Shown here piece by piece: positions 30,096-39,937 of a stretch of DNA of 64,000 nucleotides; the first letter of the stretch is position 1; each line of letters opens with the position of its first letter. Source of the DNA: Alcanivorax sp. DG881. Lineage in GTDB: Bacteria; Pseudomonadota; Gammaproteobacteria; Pseudomonadales; Alcanivoracaceae. The translations under genes and the position numbers were made by a program. Below the pieces are notes generated by a model. That model made no database searches. It was not told where the DNA came from and saw only the letters and a list, made by a program, of their open reading frames with translations. The stretch lies in the NCBI RefSeq assembly GCF_000155615.1, contig NZ_DS989915.1, positions 259,277 to 323,276 of the forward strand. Direction: 5' to 3'.

Positions 30096-31253
30096 TGTCT
30101 CGTTAAACAACTCGCGGCCAATCAGCATGCGGCGGATTTCGCTGGTGCCGGCGCCGATTTCATAGAGCTTGGCGTCGCGCAGTAGGCGGCCGGTGGGGTA
30201 TTCGTTGATGTAGCCATTGCCGCCCAGGGTCTGGATTGCTTCCAGTGCCATTTTGGTGGCGTTCTCGGCGCAGTAGAGAATCACGCCGGCGGCATCCTTG
30301 CGGTTGGTCTCGCCGCGGTCACAAGCCTTGGCCACGTTGTAGAGGTAGCTGCGGCTGGCGTTGAGCATCACGTACATGTCGGCGATCTTGCCTTGCATAA
30401 GCTGGAATTCACCGATGGCCTTGCCGAACTGCTTACGCTCGTGGACATAGGGCACCACCACATCCATGCAGGCCTGCATGATGCCGGTGGCGCCACCGGA
30501 CAGTACGGTGCGCTCATAATCCAGGCCACTCATCAGCACCTTGACGCCTTCGCCCACGGTGCCAAGTACGTTTTCTTCCGGCACGTGGCAGTCTTCGAAT
30601 ACCAGTTCGCAGGTGTTCGACCCGCGCATGCCGAGCTTGTCGAGTTTCTGGGCCTGGGAAAAACCGGCAAAACCCCGCTCCACGATAAAGGCGGTGATAC
30701 CTCGCGGGCCGGCGCTGGTGTCGGTTTTGGCGTAGATCACATAGGTGTGCGCGTCGGGGCCATTGGTGATCCACATCTTGTTGCCGTTCAACACGTAGTG
30801 GTCGCCTTGCTTATCGGCACGCAGCCCCATGCTGACCACGTCGGAACCGGCACCGGGCTCGCTCATGGCCAGGGCACCGATATGGTCGCCGCTGACCAGT
30901 TTGGGCAGGTATTTCTCGCGCTGGGCATCGGTACCATTGAGGTAGATCTGGTTGACGCACAGGTTGGAGTGGGCGCCGTAGGACAGGCCAATGGACGCAG
31001 AGGCCCGGGAGATCTCTTCCATTACCAGGGTGTGGGCCAGGTAGCCCATGTTGGCGCCGCCGTATTCTTCGCTGACAGTAACCCCGAGAACCCCCAAATC
31101 ACCGAGCTTCTTCCACATCTCCAGCGGGAACTGGTTGCTCTGGTCCACCTCGGCGGCGATCGGCGCGATTTCCTTCTGGGCGAAGTGGCGCACGCTATCG
31201 CGCAGGGCCACCAGGGTTTCATCCAGATCAAAGTTAAAGCTGCTGTCAAACAT
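30090..31253 (-). CDS. liuA: isovaleryl-CoA dehydrogenase
   Basis: A 387-residue FAD enzyme that oxidises isovaleryl-CoA to methylcrotonyl-CoA. Acyl-CoA dehydrogenase signatures: [14 protein letters not shown] and [12 protein letters not shown], then [19 protein letters not shown] and the ending [18 protein letters not shown]. The catalytic glutamate is in the isovaleryl-type position (GLDYERTVL), and the usual C-terminal glutamate is replaced by Gly in GAGTSE, as in known isovaleryl-CoA dehydrogenases. It overlaps liuR by 8 bases and is the first structural gene of the pathway. Confidence 0.95.
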   Translation of the reverse strand: MFDSSFNFDLDETLVALRDSVRHFAQKEIAPIAAEVDQSNQFPLEMWKKLGDLGVLGVTVSEEYGGANMGYLAHTLVMEEISRASASIGLSYGAHSNLCVNQIYLNGTDAQREKYLPKLVSGDHIGALAMSEPGAGSDVVSMGLRADKQGDHYVLNGNKMWITNGPDAHTYVIYAKTDTSAGPRGITAFIVERGFAGFSQAQKLDKLGMRGSNTCELVFEDCHVPEENVLGTVGEGVKVLMSGLDYERTVLSGGATGIMQACMDVVVPYVHERKQFGKAIGEFQLMQGKIADMYVMLNASRSYLYNVAKACDRGETNRKDAAGVILYCAENATKMALEAIQTLGGNGYINEYPTGRLLRDAKLYEIGAGTSEIRRMLIGRELFNETR

Positions 31254-31644
31254 GGTCAGGTTTCTCCAAAGCGGTGAGGGCGTCTTCGCAGCGCTGGTCG
31301 GCGTCGTCCAGCTCCTGCTGTAGTGCCTGAATATCTCTGAGTTGCTGGTTCAGTTGGTCACGGCGTTGCTGAATCTTGTCTTGCAGGGCCAGTAGCTGGT
31401 TGCGGTTATCGCCGCTGGGTTGATACATCTGAATCAATTCCCGGGACTCGGCCAGGGAAAAACCCAGCCGTTTACCGCGCAGGATCAGCTTCAGGGTCAC
31501 CCGGTCGGCGGGGGAGTAGACCCGTGTCTGCCCGCGGCGGGCCGGGTTGACCAGATTCTGGTCTTCATAAAAGCGAATCGTACGGGTGGTCACGTCGAAT
31601 TCCCGGGCCAGCTCGCCGATGCTGTAGGTCTGTTTTTTACTCAT
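31246..31644 (-). CDS. liuR: MerR-family regulator LiuR
   Basis: A 132-residue MerR-type DNA-binding protein: helix-turn-helix and wing [40 protein letters not shown], and a C-terminal dimer coiled coil (about residues 80-125). It lacks metal-binding cysteines. LiuR controls branched-chain/isovalerate genes in many proteobacteria, probably answering to an acyl-CoA intermediate. Its gene overlaps liuA and a perfect palindrome lies 20 bases before its start, suggesting it regulates its own operon. Confidence 0.92.
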   Translation of the reverse strand: MSKKQTYSIGELAREFDVTTRTIRFYEDQNLVNPARRGQTRVYSPADRVTLKLILRGKRLGFSLAESRELIQMYQPSGDNRNQLLALQDKIQQRRDQLNQQLRDIQALQQELDDADQRCEDALTALEKPDHV

Positions 31645-31663
31645 GGCGAAATCCTAGGGGAAG

Positions 31664-31679
31664 TTTACGTTAACGTAAA
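31664..31679. promoter_or_regulatory. LiuR operator palindrome
   Basis: TTTACGTTAACGTAAA is a perfect 16-base palindrome in the space between divergent liuR and the RND exporter. Its form agrees with the LiuR motif type I remember from comparative genomics. It likely controls the liu operon and could affect the exporter. Confidence 0.75.
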
Positions 31680-31767
31680 GTATGCGTTTTGGCCTTTTTG
31701 GTGCGTGACACCATGTTTACCGGTGCCTAGACTCCGGGCTCAATGTAAGGGGACGGTGGGAATAACA

Positions 31768-34071
31768 ATGAAAGAGACGTGGAGTCGTTGGGTGGTGGCA
31801 CACCCGGTGTGGGTGCTGCTTATCTGTATTGCGCTGTGTGCGGCCATGGCCGCCGGGCTGCAGAGTTTCCGCAACAATAATGATCCGCGTATTTTCTTCA
31901 CTCAGGAAAACCCGGATTTCAAACGGTTCGTGGCGCTGGAGGACAGCTTTACCGCCAATGAGGTGGTGCTGTTTGTGGTGCACCCGAAGAGCGATCAGGT
32001 GTTTGAAACGCAAACCCTGGAAGCGATCGAGTCTCTCACCGACGACGCCTGGACGCTGCCTAATTCCACCCGGGTGGATTCCCTGACCAACTTTCAGCAT
32101 ACCGAGGTGGAAGGCGACGAGCTGTATGTGGCGCCGCTGGTGGAAGATGCTGAGCAAATGGCACCGGACGCCATTGCCCGCGCCCGCGCTATTGCCTTGA
32201 AAGAACCGGCGCTGGTCGGGCGGCTGGTTTCTGACCGGGGGCATGTGGCCGGTGTCGTGGCCACGGTGACCATGGATGAGGGGAATACCGAAGCCCCGGT
32301 GATTACCGCCGCCGCCCGCGAGATGGCCCAGGCCTACCGGGAGCGCTACCCGGATATCGAGTTTATGGTCACGGGCACCGTGGTGTTTTCCCAGGCTTCC
32401 GCTGACGCCACCGAGCAATCCATGGCCACCACCTTGCCACTGGCCTTTGTGGTGATGTTGCTGTGTCTGTGGCTGATTCTGCGCAGTGGTATGTTTGTGG
32501 TGGTGACGGTGATGGTGATCGGTTTTTCCATCGCCTCGGCCATGGGGGTGGCCATGTGGCTGGGGATCGAGTTTTCGCCCATCGTGGGCATGGCCCCGGC
32601 CATGATTCTGACACTGGCCGTGGCGGATTCGGTGCACATCCTCGCCAGTTATCGCCATGAATGCCTGGAAGGCAAGGCGCGGGCGGCGGCCATGCTGGAA
32701 AGTTTGCGTATCAACATGCAGCCGGTCTGGCTGACCAGTTTTACCACGGCCATCGGCTTCGCCATCCTCAACTTCTCCGAATCCCAACCGTTCCGTGCGC
32801 TGGGGAATGTGGTGCTGATCGGGGTGCTGCTGGCGTTTGTGTTCTCGGTGATTTTGTTGCCGGCGCTGGTGATGTTGTTGCCGCACCGTATCGAGCCCGG
32901 CAAGCAGCGGGATTTTGCGCCCCTGATGGGCGCGCTGGCCGGGCACCTGAGCCGCCACTTCAAACCCTGGCTGCTGGGAATGTCGGTGGTGGTCGTGGTG
33001 CTGACCGCCTGTATCGGGCTTAACCGCATCAATGATGTGTTCAACGAATACTTCGATGAGACATTTGAAGTGCGGCGGGTTAATGATTTCGCCATGAACA
33101 ATCTTACCGGCATGCACCGTATCGATTACGCGGTGCATTCCGGTGAGTCAGGCGGGGCCATGGAGCCTGCCTATCTGCAGCACATTGATGATTTGACCGT
33201 GTGGCTGGAACAGCAGGATGAGGTGGTGTACGCGACTGCCTATACGGATGTGATCAAGCGACTGAACCGGGACATGCATGGTGGTGACCCGGCCTGGTAC
33301 CGCATTCCTGAATCCCGCGAGCTGATTTCCCAGTACACCTTGCTGTATGAGCTGTCGCTGCCCCAGGGGTTGGGGCTGGAAGACCAGCTGGATATCGACA
33401 AGGAGCAGGCCAGGGTGATTGTGATGCTGGAGAATATCGGCTCGCGCCCGGTGCTGGAATTCAATGACCGGGTAGAAACCTGGATGCAGGACAACTGGCC
33501 GCAAATCATGCAAACGAAAGGCACGGGCATGGATATCCTGTTTGGGCGCGTCACCATGCGCAATATCCAGAGCATGCTCAGCGGCGCGCTGATTGCGCTG
33601 ATCAGCGTGTCGGTGTTGCTGGTAATTGCGCTGCGTTCGGTGCGCTATGGCATCTTGTCCCTGTTGCCGAATCTGTTGCCGGCGGCCATGGCCTTCGGGC
33701 TGTGGGGGCTGGTGAACGGGGAGATCGGCCTGGCGGTATCGGTGGTGGCCTGCATGACGCTGGGGATCGTGGTGGATGACACCGTGCACTTCCTCAGCAA
33801 ATACGTTCGCGCCAAACGTGAATTGGGGCTCAAAACCGAGCAGGCAGTGGCGTACGCATTCCGTACTGTCGGTGTGGCGCTGGTGGCTACATCGGTGGTG
33901 CTGGTGGCGAACTTTGCTGTTATCGGGACCAGCCATTTTTACCCCAATTCCAGCATGGGGCAGTTGTCTGCGATCACCATCGCCATGGCGCTGATTGTGG
34001 ATTTCTTCTTTTTCGTGCCACTACTGGTCGCGCTGGACCGTCGCAAGCGGACCGGAGGCAGCGGGCAATAG
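31768..34071 (+). CDS. RND-superfamily (MMPL-type) exporter
   Basis: A 767-residue inner-membrane protein starting at ATG 31768. It is built as two repeats of one helix, a large periplasmic domain and five helices, as in RND proteins. TM1 is near residues 11-31; clustered helices follow at about 215-375, then TM7 near 405-425 and the last group at about 600-755. Proton-relay acidic residues are seen in both helix 4 copies: LAVADSVHILASY and MTLGIVVDDTVHFLSKY. It is half the size of HAE1 pumps and belongs to the COG1033 predicted exporters. Substrate unknown; lipids or hydrocarbons are possible. It is divergent from liuR and shares its control region. Confidence 0.85.
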   Translation: MKETWSRWVVAHPVWVLLICIALCAAMAAGLQSFRNNNDPRIFFTQENPDFKRFVALEDSFTANEVVLFVVHPKSDQVFETQTLEAIESLTDDAWTLPNSTRVDSLTNFQHTEVEGDELYVAPLVEDAEQMAPDAIARARAIALKEPALVGRLVSDRGHVAGVVATVTMDEGNTEAPVITAAAREMAQAYRERYPDIEFMVTGTVVFSQASADATEQSMATTLPLAFVVMLLCLWLILRSGMFVVVTVMVIGFSIASAMGVAMWLGIEFSPIVGMAPAMILTLAVADSVHILASYRHECLEGKARAAAMLESLRINMQPVWLTSFTTAIGFAILNFSESQPFRALGNVVLIGVLLAFVFSVILLPALVMLLPHRIEPGKQRDFAPLMGALAGHLSRHFKPWLLGMSVVVVVLTACIGLNRINDVFNEYFDETFEVRRVNDFAMNNLTGMHRIDYAVHSGESGGAMEPAYLQHIDDLTVWLEQQDEVVYATAYTDVIKRLNRDMHGGDPAWYRIPESRELISQYTLLYELSLPQGLGLEDQLDIDKEQARVIVMLENIGSRPVLEFNDRVETWMQDNWPQIMQTKGTGMDILFGRVTMRNIQSMLSGALIALISVSVLLVIALRSVRYGILSLLPNLLPAAMAFGLWGLVNGEIGLAVSVVACMTLGIVVDDTVHFLSKYVRAKRELGLKTEQAVAYAFRTVGVALVATSVVLVANFAVIGTSHFYPNSSMGQLSAITIAMALIVDFFFFVPLLVALDRRKRTGGSGQ

Positions 34072-34146
34072 GCTCTAGCCAGTCTGGTGAGGCGGTGTTA
34101 ACGTAGCGCGAAACCGGTTTTTCCAGTTTCTGCGGAACAAAACACA

Positions 34147-36354
34147 GTGCCATACAAGAAAGATCGAAAGGTTCTTAAACGCGTAGATTACGGGGCCGCC
34201 AAGAACTCCTTGATGGGAGTCCTGGCGGCCCTTCTGGTTTATGCACTTGTCTTTGCCTGGGGACAGGTCTACCAGAGCTTCGAGCTGGAAGCGCTGATAG
34301 GCGGTGGCGCCGTCCTGTTGGTTACCGCCTATCGGCTGTGGCTGGTGGCGCGTTTCGATGCCCTCTATGGGGCTGGCCCGGCGCGCTGGCGGCGCCTGTT
34401 CGGGGTGGGGCTGGCATTGCACGCCCTGTTATGGGGGCTGCTGCCGGCCTGGTTAATCTGGCGGCTGGGCACCGGCTTCAATTTCTTCGTCGTCATCCTT
34501 TATAACGTGGGCGTGACCACGGCCCTGGGCAGCTCCTGGATGGCCGGGCTGCGCGTTCGGCAAGCTTATATCGTGTTGATGTTCCTGCCGACGCTGGCGG
34601 TTTTATTGTTTGCCGGTAGCTTGCATGACTGGGTGCTGGCGGTACTGATTGGTTCCTACGCGTTCTATCTGTTCCGGCTTTATCGGGGGCAATACGAAAC
34701 CTTCTGGCACGCAATGACGCGGGAGCGTCGAGGGCCACTGGATCGCAAACAGCCGGTGCGCAGCAGTACCGAAGTCCAGCTCAGCCTGGTGTATCGTCTG
34801 GCCCATGAACTGCGTACACCGATGAATTCCCTGATGGGGATGATGTCGTTGCTGGAAGACACCCGCCTTAACGATGAACAGAAAGACTATCTGCAGGTGG
34901 CAGGGCAGAGCGGCAAGCTGCTGCTCACCTTGATTGATGACGTGCTGGATTATTCCCGCATCCTTTCCCGACGTATTACCCTCAATTCGGATTATTTTGA
35001 TTTCCGTGCGGCGATTGAACAATCGCTGGAAGCCTTTGGTCCCATGGCCCAGTCATCCGGGCTGGAACTGAGCTGCGTGATTGACCGCATGCTGCCCAAG
35101 CGCATCCGCGGCGATCGCGAACGTCTAATGCAGGTGCTCAATAATCTGTTCAGCAACGCCATCAAATTCAGTGAGCGGGGTGAGATCCGCCTGGACGTGG
35201 ATTTCACCGTGGAAGGGGAAAGTGGCGGCGTGTTGCGCGTGCGGGTGAGTGACCAGGGGGCCGGTATGGACCCGGAAACCCTGCGTCATCTGTTTCAGGA
35301 TCGCTTCATTGAAGATGGCCAGGACGTGTACAGCAGCCACCACACCGGCTTCGGCCTGCTGGTCTGCAAGGGCCTGATTGACGCCATGGGCGGCGCCCTG
35401 GGGGCGGAGAGTGTCCCTGGAGAAGGCTCCACCTTCTGGTTCACGGTTCCGGTGCAGATGCAGCCAGACATGCGTGAAGCGCAGAGCCTGATACGGGCAC
35501 TGGATGGTGCCCAGGCGGTGGTTGTCGGGGCCGCTTCGGGTACCGTAGCCAGCATTCAGGAAGAACTGGAAGCGCTGGATTGCCAGGCATCATCTGCCAT
35601 GGGCTACGATCACGCCTTGCAGGCACTGCGCGCCGGCCATCGCGAGCAAAGCGATTTCGATGTGTTGTTTGTCGATACCTGGTCGCGCCCCGAGCTGGCA
35701 TTGAATCTGTGTCGCAATGTACTCGAAGACCCCTCGCTGCGACCGGTGCGCCTGGTGTTGCTGGCGACCATTGAAGAGCGCAGCCATGCGGCGGTGCAAC
35801 AGCTTATCGATAAGCATGACCTGGTGGTGCTGGTGCGTCCGGTTCATCGTACTGTATTGCGCCAGGGGCTGGCGCGGCTGGTGGGCCTGCAACGGCAAAT
35901 GCCGGTGGGGGATGCGCCACTGCAGACACCGGAAGAGCGCCAGCGACGCAAACGTTTCCGGCTGATGCTGGTGGAAGACAACGAAGTGAACCAGTTGGTA
36001 ACCCGGGGCATGCTAAGCAAACTGGGTTTTCAGGTGAAAACCGTCAGTAACGGGGAAACCGCGCTGGCGTTGCTGGAACAGGAACCGTTCGACCTGGTGT
36101 TGATGGATTGCATGATGCCGGAAATGGACGGTTTTGAAGTGACCCGGCGTTTGCGTGAAATCGAGCAGGACAAGGCGAGTCTGCGCACACCGGTTGTGGC
36201 GGTTACGGCCAATACGGCGGAAGGGGTTCAGGCCCGTTGCCTGGCTGCGGGCATGGATGATTTTCTTGCCAAGCCGGTGCATCTGGATGCACTGGAAACG
36301 GTGTTACGACGCTGGCTGCCAGAGCAGCCGGCTAAAGACGAGGAAGAACAATGA
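34147..36354 (+). CDS. hybrid sensor histidine kinase/response regulator
   Basis: A 735-residue protein starting at GTG 34147. Residues about 20-180 hold six membrane helices without a large outside domain, so the signal is likely in the membrane or cytoplasm. A dimerisation/phosphoacceptor domain follows with His220 in LAHELRTPMNSLMGM, then the ATPase domain (NLFSNAIKFSERG, VSDQGAGMD, TGFGLLVCKGLI). After it lies a degenerate receiver (about 455-585) that keeps DVLFVDTW but has Arg instead of the conserved Lys in VLVRPVH, and a full receiver (about 600-725) with MLVEDNEVNQLV, LVLMDCMMPEMDG and AKPV. It overlaps the next gene by 4 bases. Confidence 0.9.
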   Translation: MPYKKDRKVLKRVDYGAAKNSLMGVLAALLVYALVFAWGQVYQSFELEALIGGGAVLLVTAYRLWLVARFDALYGAGPARWRRLFGVGLALHALLWGLLPAWLIWRLGTGFNFFVVILYNVGVTTALGSSWMAGLRVRQAYIVLMFLPTLAVLLFAGSLHDWVLAVLIGSYAFYLFRLYRGQYETFWHAMTRERRGPLDRKQPVRSSTEVQLSLVYRLAHELRTPMNSLMGMMSLLEDTRLNDEQKDYLQVAGQSGKLLLTLIDDVLDYSRILSRRITLNSDYFDFRAAIEQSLEAFGPMAQSSGLELSCVIDRMLPKRIRGDRERLMQVLNNLFSNAIKFSERGEIRLDVDFTVEGESGGVLRVRVSDQGAGMDPETLRHLFQDRFIEDGQDVYSSHHTGFGLLVCKGLIDAMGGALGAESVPGEGSTFWFTVPVQMQPDMREAQSLIRALDGAQAVVVGAASGTVASIQEELEALDCQASSAMGYDHALQALRAGHREQSDFDVLFVDTWSRPELALNLCRNVLEDPSLRPVRLVLLATIEERSHAAVQQLIDKHDLVVLVRPVHRTVLRQGLARLVGLQRQMPVGDAPLQTPEERQRRKRFRLMLVEDNEVNQLVTRGMLSKLGFQVKTVSNGETALALLEQEPFDLVLMDCMMPEMDGFEVTRRLREIEQDKASLRTPVVAVTANTAEGVQARCLAAGMDDFLAKPVHLDALETVLRRWLPEQPAKDEEEQ

Positions 36355-37043
36355 CAAGAAAAGCCTTGCTGCTGGGGGCAACCGGGCTGGTCGGTCGTGA
36401 TTGCCTGGAAAACCTGTTGGCCAGTGATGATTACGAACGGGTATGTGTTCTGACACGCCGACCATTATCCGTGAAGCACCCCAAGCTGGATGTGCATGAG
36501 GTGGATTTCGATAATATCGAAGCCTGCCAGTCACAGTTTCAGGTGGACGATGTATTTTGCTGTTTAGGCAGCACCATGAAGAAGGCCGGTTCCCGGCAGG
36601 CGTTTCGTCATGTGGATCACGACCTGGTGGTACTGGCGGGCAACATGGCCCGTCGTGCTGGCGTGCAACGATTTCTGGTGGTATCGGCAGTGAATGCCAA
36701 AGCCCGCTCGCCGTTTTTCTATTCGCGAGTAAAAGGGCAGATGGAGCGTGCGCTCATTAGGCTCGAATTGCCTTTGTTGGCCATTTTGCAGCCATCGTTG
36801 CTGCGCGGCGCACGTGAAGACAAGCGCCCGGCTGAAGACTGGGGCAACATCGTCAACCGCATTGTTGAGCCCCTGACACGGTGGACTGATGCCCACTGGT
36901 TGCCCGTGGATAGCCGCAAGGTAGCGGATGCCATGGTCGGCATGGCATTGGTCGGCCCGGATACAGGGTTGTACCGGTTGCGTTACCGGGACTTTTTGGT
37001 CTTTGCCGGTAAATTCCGCGAGAAAGTGACCCGGGCGGACTGA
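36351..37043 (+). CDS. NAD(P)-binding HTATIP2-like protein
   Basis: A 230-residue atypical short-chain dehydrogenase. It has the Rossmann start LLLGATGLVGRDCLENLL (residues 6-23), DVFCCLGSTMKKAGS, FLVVSAVNAKARSPFFYSRV with a Tyr-x3-Lys-like YSRVKG arrangement, and LQPSLLRGAREDKRPAE. This pattern is that of the HTATIP2/CC3 (YwnB-like) group, which binds NADPH but whose reaction is unclear. Its ATG overlaps the histidine kinase stop, so the two are co-translated, hinting at a linked role. Confidence 0.8.
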   Translation: MTRKALLLGATGLVGRDCLENLLASDDYERVCVLTRRPLSVKHPKLDVHEVDFDNIEACQSQFQVDDVFCCLGSTMKKAGSRQAFRHVDHDLVVLAGNMARRAGVQRFLVVSAVNAKARSPFFYSRVKGQMERALIRLELPLLAILQPSLLRGAREDKRPAEDWGNIVNRIVEPLTRWTDAHWLPVDSRKVADAMVGMALVGPDTGLYRLRYRDFLVFAGKFREKVTRAD

Positions 37044-37082
37044 GCTCTGGTCGTAACCTGAAAGAAAACCGAAGGAGTCAGT

Positions 37083-37565
37083 ATGACCTTTGTGACCTGC
37101 GATCTTTGTGATGATAATGCGGACAGTGTTTCCGTAGTAACCGGCCTTAACTGGCTCAGTTACGGTGGCCGTTCTGCCTTTGGCGGTGAAATCGTTACGG
37201 TGAAATGCTTCGAAGACAACAGCCGGGTGAAAGAACACCTGGGTACCGATGGCAAAGGCAAGGTGCTGGTGGTTGATGGCGGCGGCAGCCTGCGCAATGC
37301 GTTGATCGGTGACATGATCGCGGAAAACGCAGTGAAAAACGGCTGGGAAGGGGTCATCATTTACGGTGCCTGCCGCGACGTGGATGCGCTGGCGACACTG
37401 GACATCGGCGTTATCACTCAAGGCTGTGTGCCGATTAAATCCGTTCGCCGTGACGAAGGGCAGCTGAATATCGACATCTCCTTTGGTGGCGTGACGTTCC
37501 GCCCGGGTGAATTTGTTTATGCCGATAACAACGGTATTATCACTGCGCCGAAGGCGTTGGTGTAG
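37083..37565 (+). CDS. rraA: RNase E activity regulator RraA
   Basis: A 160-residue RraA-fold protein. E. coli RraA binds RNase E and slows mRNA decay. The sequence follows the family from end to end: TCDLCDDNADSVSVV, YGGRSAFGGEIVTVKCFEDN, VLVVDGGGSLRNALIGDMIA, VIIYGACRDVDALATLDIGV and the ending VYADNNGIITAPKAL. Some members also act as 4-hydroxy-4-methyl-2-oxoglutarate aldolases; the closeness to the E. coli regulator type suggests the RNase E role. A strong AAGGAGT site precedes the ATG. Confidence 0.93.
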   Translation: MTFVTCDLCDDNADSVSVVTGLNWLSYGGRSAFGGEIVTVKCFEDNSRVKEHLGTDGKGKVLVVDGGGSLRNALIGDMIAENAVKNGWEGVIIYGACRDVDALATLDIGVITQGCVPIKSVRRDEGQLNIDISFGGVTFRPGEFVYADNNGIITAPKALV

Positions 37566-37665
37566 CCTCAGCCATTAGCGATTCCTGTCACGAATCCTGC
37601 TATAAAGAACAGCACAACACCCCATGGCCGGCATGATGCCGGCTACCACCGCACAGGGAAGAATT

Positions 37666-38076
37666 ATGCTCAAGTCCATGCACGTGGCGGAGTACATGAG
37701 CCGCCGTCTGGTCACCTTTTCCCCCGATATGTCCGTGAGTGAAGCTATTCGTGTATTGCTGGAAAATCAAATTTCCGGCGGCCCGGTGGTGGATGATACG
37801 GGCCGTGTGGTGGGGGTCTTTTCCGAATCCGATTGCCTCAAGGGAGCGCTGGAAGCAAGCTACCACGGCACCGAAATCGGTTCGGTAAAAGAGTATATGA
37901 GTGTGGATCTGCAGACCGTGGAAGGCTCGGATTCCATTCTCGATGTGGCAGAAATTTTTCTCGCGGATCATCGCCGGCGGTTACCGGTGCTGGACAACGG
38001 AAAACTGATTGGCCAGATCAGTCGCCGGGATTTGCTGCGCGCCATGGATGACTTTGGTCAACGCCATACGCCGTAG
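37666..38076 (+). CDS. two-CBS-domain protein
   Basis: Start at ATG 37666 with an AGGGAAG site; 136 residues, made of two CBS domains in tandem (about residues 5-60 and 75-130). Typical elements are MSRRLVTFSPDMSVSEAIRV, GGPVVDDTGRVVGVFSESD, EIFLADHRRRLPVLDNGKL and IGQISRRDLLRAM. CBS pairs bind adenosine nucleotides and sense energy state; stand-alone ones may regulate other enzymes. No obvious partner adjacent. Confidence 0.9.
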   Translation: MLKSMHVAEYMSRRLVTFSPDMSVSEAIRVLLENQISGGPVVDDTGRVVGVFSESDCLKGALEASYHGTEIGSVKEYMSVDLQTVEGSDSILDVAEIFLADHRRRLPVLDNGKLIGQISRRDLLRAMDDFGQRHTP

Positions 38077-38134
38077 AGGCGACGCATTAATCTTTGATTG
38101 TTTTCTTAAACCTTGAACCCCAGGGGGAGTACCC

Positions 38135-38716
38135 ATGAACCAACCCTATCAGGCACCCAATGCAGATGTTGCTGTTGCCGGTAACCAGGACACCTATCAA
38201 CCCAAATTCCTGTCTCTGTCAGGGCGCATCGGCCGTATGCGTTATTTCGTCTATGCCGCTGGTCTGACCTTATTGTTCTATCTGGTGCTGGGTGTCGCAG
38301 CTGCTGTTGTGATCCCGGGCATCATGAGTGCCGGTGACAGTGCCATTGGCGCAGGGGCAATGATCATGGGGCTGATCGCCACCGTGGCGTTCATTGGTGT
38401 GATGGTGATGAGCTGGGGCTACATGGTGCGTCGTCTCAATGACATCAACGCCAGTGGCTGGTTGAGCCTGCTCATGTTGGTGCCGATTGCCAACCTGGTG
38501 CTGGGTCTGGTGATGTTGTTCAAACGCGGTAGTGAAGGCAGCAACCAGTACGGCGCCGCTCCGGTCGGCAATTCCGGTGGCGTAAAAGCCGCTTTCGTGA
38601 TTGTGCTGTTGTTGATGGTGGGCTATTTCGGTGTGCTGTTCCCGATCACCATGGCCAACTATGCGCAGTATTCACAACAGGCCCAGATGCAGCAGATGGA
38701 TTATTCCGAATACTGA
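38135..38716 (+). CDS. DUF805 membrane protein
   Basis: A 193-residue inner-membrane protein with the DUF805 hallmark SLSGRIGRMRYFVYAAGLTL at residues about 28-47, and WGYMVRRLNDINASGWLSL further on. Four membrane helices are predicted (about 40-65, 75-100, 110-130, 150-170). The polar, Gln-rich tail is not conserved. Function unknown; phage and stress genes often carry it. A strong AGGGGGAG site precedes the ATG and a terminator follows. Confidence 0.9.
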   Translation: MNQPYQAPNADVAVAGNQDTYQPKFLSLSGRIGRMRYFVYAAGLTLLFYLVLGVAAAVVIPGIMSAGDSAIGAGAMIMGLIATVAFIGVMVMSWGYMVRRLNDINASGWLSLLMLVPIANLVLGLVMLFKRGSEGSNQYGAAPVGNSGGVKAAFVIVLLLMVGYFGVLFPITMANYAQYSQQAQMQQMDYSEY

Positions 38717-38717
38717 T

Positions 38718-38740
38718 CGCGTGTTGCCTGTTGCGTAAAC
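38718..38740. repeat. short period-7 repeat (CGTGTTG type)
   Basis: CGTGTTG, CCTGTTG, CGTAAAC in register directly after the DUF805 stop, then a small imperfect hairpin (38741-38763) before the terminator. Confidence 0.55.
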
Positions 38741-38764
38741 TGTGTAGCAGCCGCGTAGCGGCAC

Positions 38765-38797
38765 AAAAAAAGGGGCTCCTGAGAGCCCCTTTTTTTA
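38765..38797. terminator. bidirectional terminator
   Basis: Stem GGGGCTC/GAGCCCC with a CTGA loop, flanked by seven A and eight T. It ends both the DUF805 gene and the convergent mdh. Confidence 0.93.
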
Positions 38798-38813
38798 TTG
38801 CCCGACCTGAGCC

Positions 38814-39794
38814 TTACGGCAGCAGGTGAGAAACGGCGTCACGTTCTTCCGCCAGTTCCTGCTCGGTGGCTTGCATCTTGCCACGGGAGAAGTCGTTGAC
38901 TTCCAGGTCCTGAACAATAGTCCAGTCGCCGTCTTTGCAGGTGCAGGGGAAGGAGTAGATCAGGCCTTCCTGGATGCCGTAGGAACCATCGCTGTAGATA
39001 CCCATGGAAACCCAGTCACCTTCGTCGGTGCCCAGTGCCCAGGAACGCATGTGGTCCACAGCGGCGTTGGCAGCAGAGGCGGCAGAGGAAGCGCCACGGG
39101 CCTTGATGATGGCCGCACCACGCTGTTGAACAGTCGGGATGTAGTCGCTTTCGTACCAGTCCTGCTCGACCTGGTCGATGGCTACCTTGCCGTCCACTTC
39201 GCAGTGGTGCAGATCCGGGTACTGGGTGGAAGAGTGGTTGCCCCAGATGAGCATTTTCTTCACGTCATTGACGGTTTTGCCCAGCTTATTGGCCAGCTGC
39301 GCCATGGCACGGTTGTGGTCCAGGCGGGTCATGGCAGTAAACTGACGGGGATCGATGTCCGGCGCGTTGCGCTGGGCAATCAGGGCGTTGGTGTTGGCCG
39401 GGTTACCGACAACGAGAACCTTGATGCCTTTGCTGGCATTGTCGTTGATGGCTTTACCCTGGGCGGAGAAGATGGCTGCGTTAGCTTCCAGCAGGTCTTT
39501 ACGCTCCATGCCTGGACCACGCGGACGAGCACCAACCAGCAGCGCGTAATCGGCGTCTTTGAAGGCCACGTTGGCATCGTCGGTACCGGTGATGCCGGCA
39601 ACCAGCGGGAATGCGCAATCTTCCAGCTCCATGATGACCCCGTTCAGGGCTTCCAGAGCAGGGGTGATTTCGAGCAGCTGCAGAATAACGGGCTGGTCTT
39701 TGCCGAGCATATCGCCGGAAGCGATGCGGAACAGCAGGGAATAGCTGATTTGGCCAGCGGCGCCGGTGACGGCTACGCGTACGGGTGCTTTCAT
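38814..39794 (-). CDS. mdh: malate dehydrogenase
   Basis: Start at ATG 39794, eight bases after TAGGAG; 326 residues. It oxidises malate to oxaloacetate in the TCA cycle. Motifs: [18 protein letters not shown] (NAD-binding), [31 protein letters not shown], the active-site loop TRLDHNRA and [13 protein letters not shown] with the catalytic His. This is the longer, lactate-dehydrogenase-like MDH of many proteobacteria, not the E. coli type. It fits with glcB at 59950, which makes malate. Confidence 0.96.
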   Translation of the reverse strand: MKAPVRVAVTGAAGQISYSLLFRIASGDMLGKDQPVILQLLEITPALEALNGVIMELEDCAFPLVAGITGTDDANVAFKDADYALLVGARPRGPGMERKDLLEANAAIFSAQGKAINDNASKGIKVLVVGNPANTNALIAQRNAPDIDPRQFTAMTRLDHNRAMAQLANKLGKTVNDVKKMLIWGNHSSTQYPDLHHCEVDGKVAIDQVEQDWYESDYIPTVQQRGAAIIKARGASSAASAANAAVDHMRSWALGTDEGDWVSMGIYSDGSYGIQEGLIYSFPCTCKDGDWTIVQDLEVNDFSRGKMQATEQELAEERDAVSHLLP

Positions 39795-39937
39795 GAACAA
39801 TCTCCTAGCTTTAATTCGGGAGAACTTATGTGGCTGAAACCGAGGGGACCGCTGAACAAGGTCCGTGGGTCAGGGTCCCGGACGGCGCGCATTATAAAGG
39901 ACCCGGCGGCTAATCGCACGGAATCGGGGGGAGATAT

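Noticed and set aside
31717..33138. Long His-rich open frame antisense to the RND exporter
   Set aside because: Low-complexity His/Gln composition mirrors Val/Leu/Met codons of the membrane helices on the real strand.
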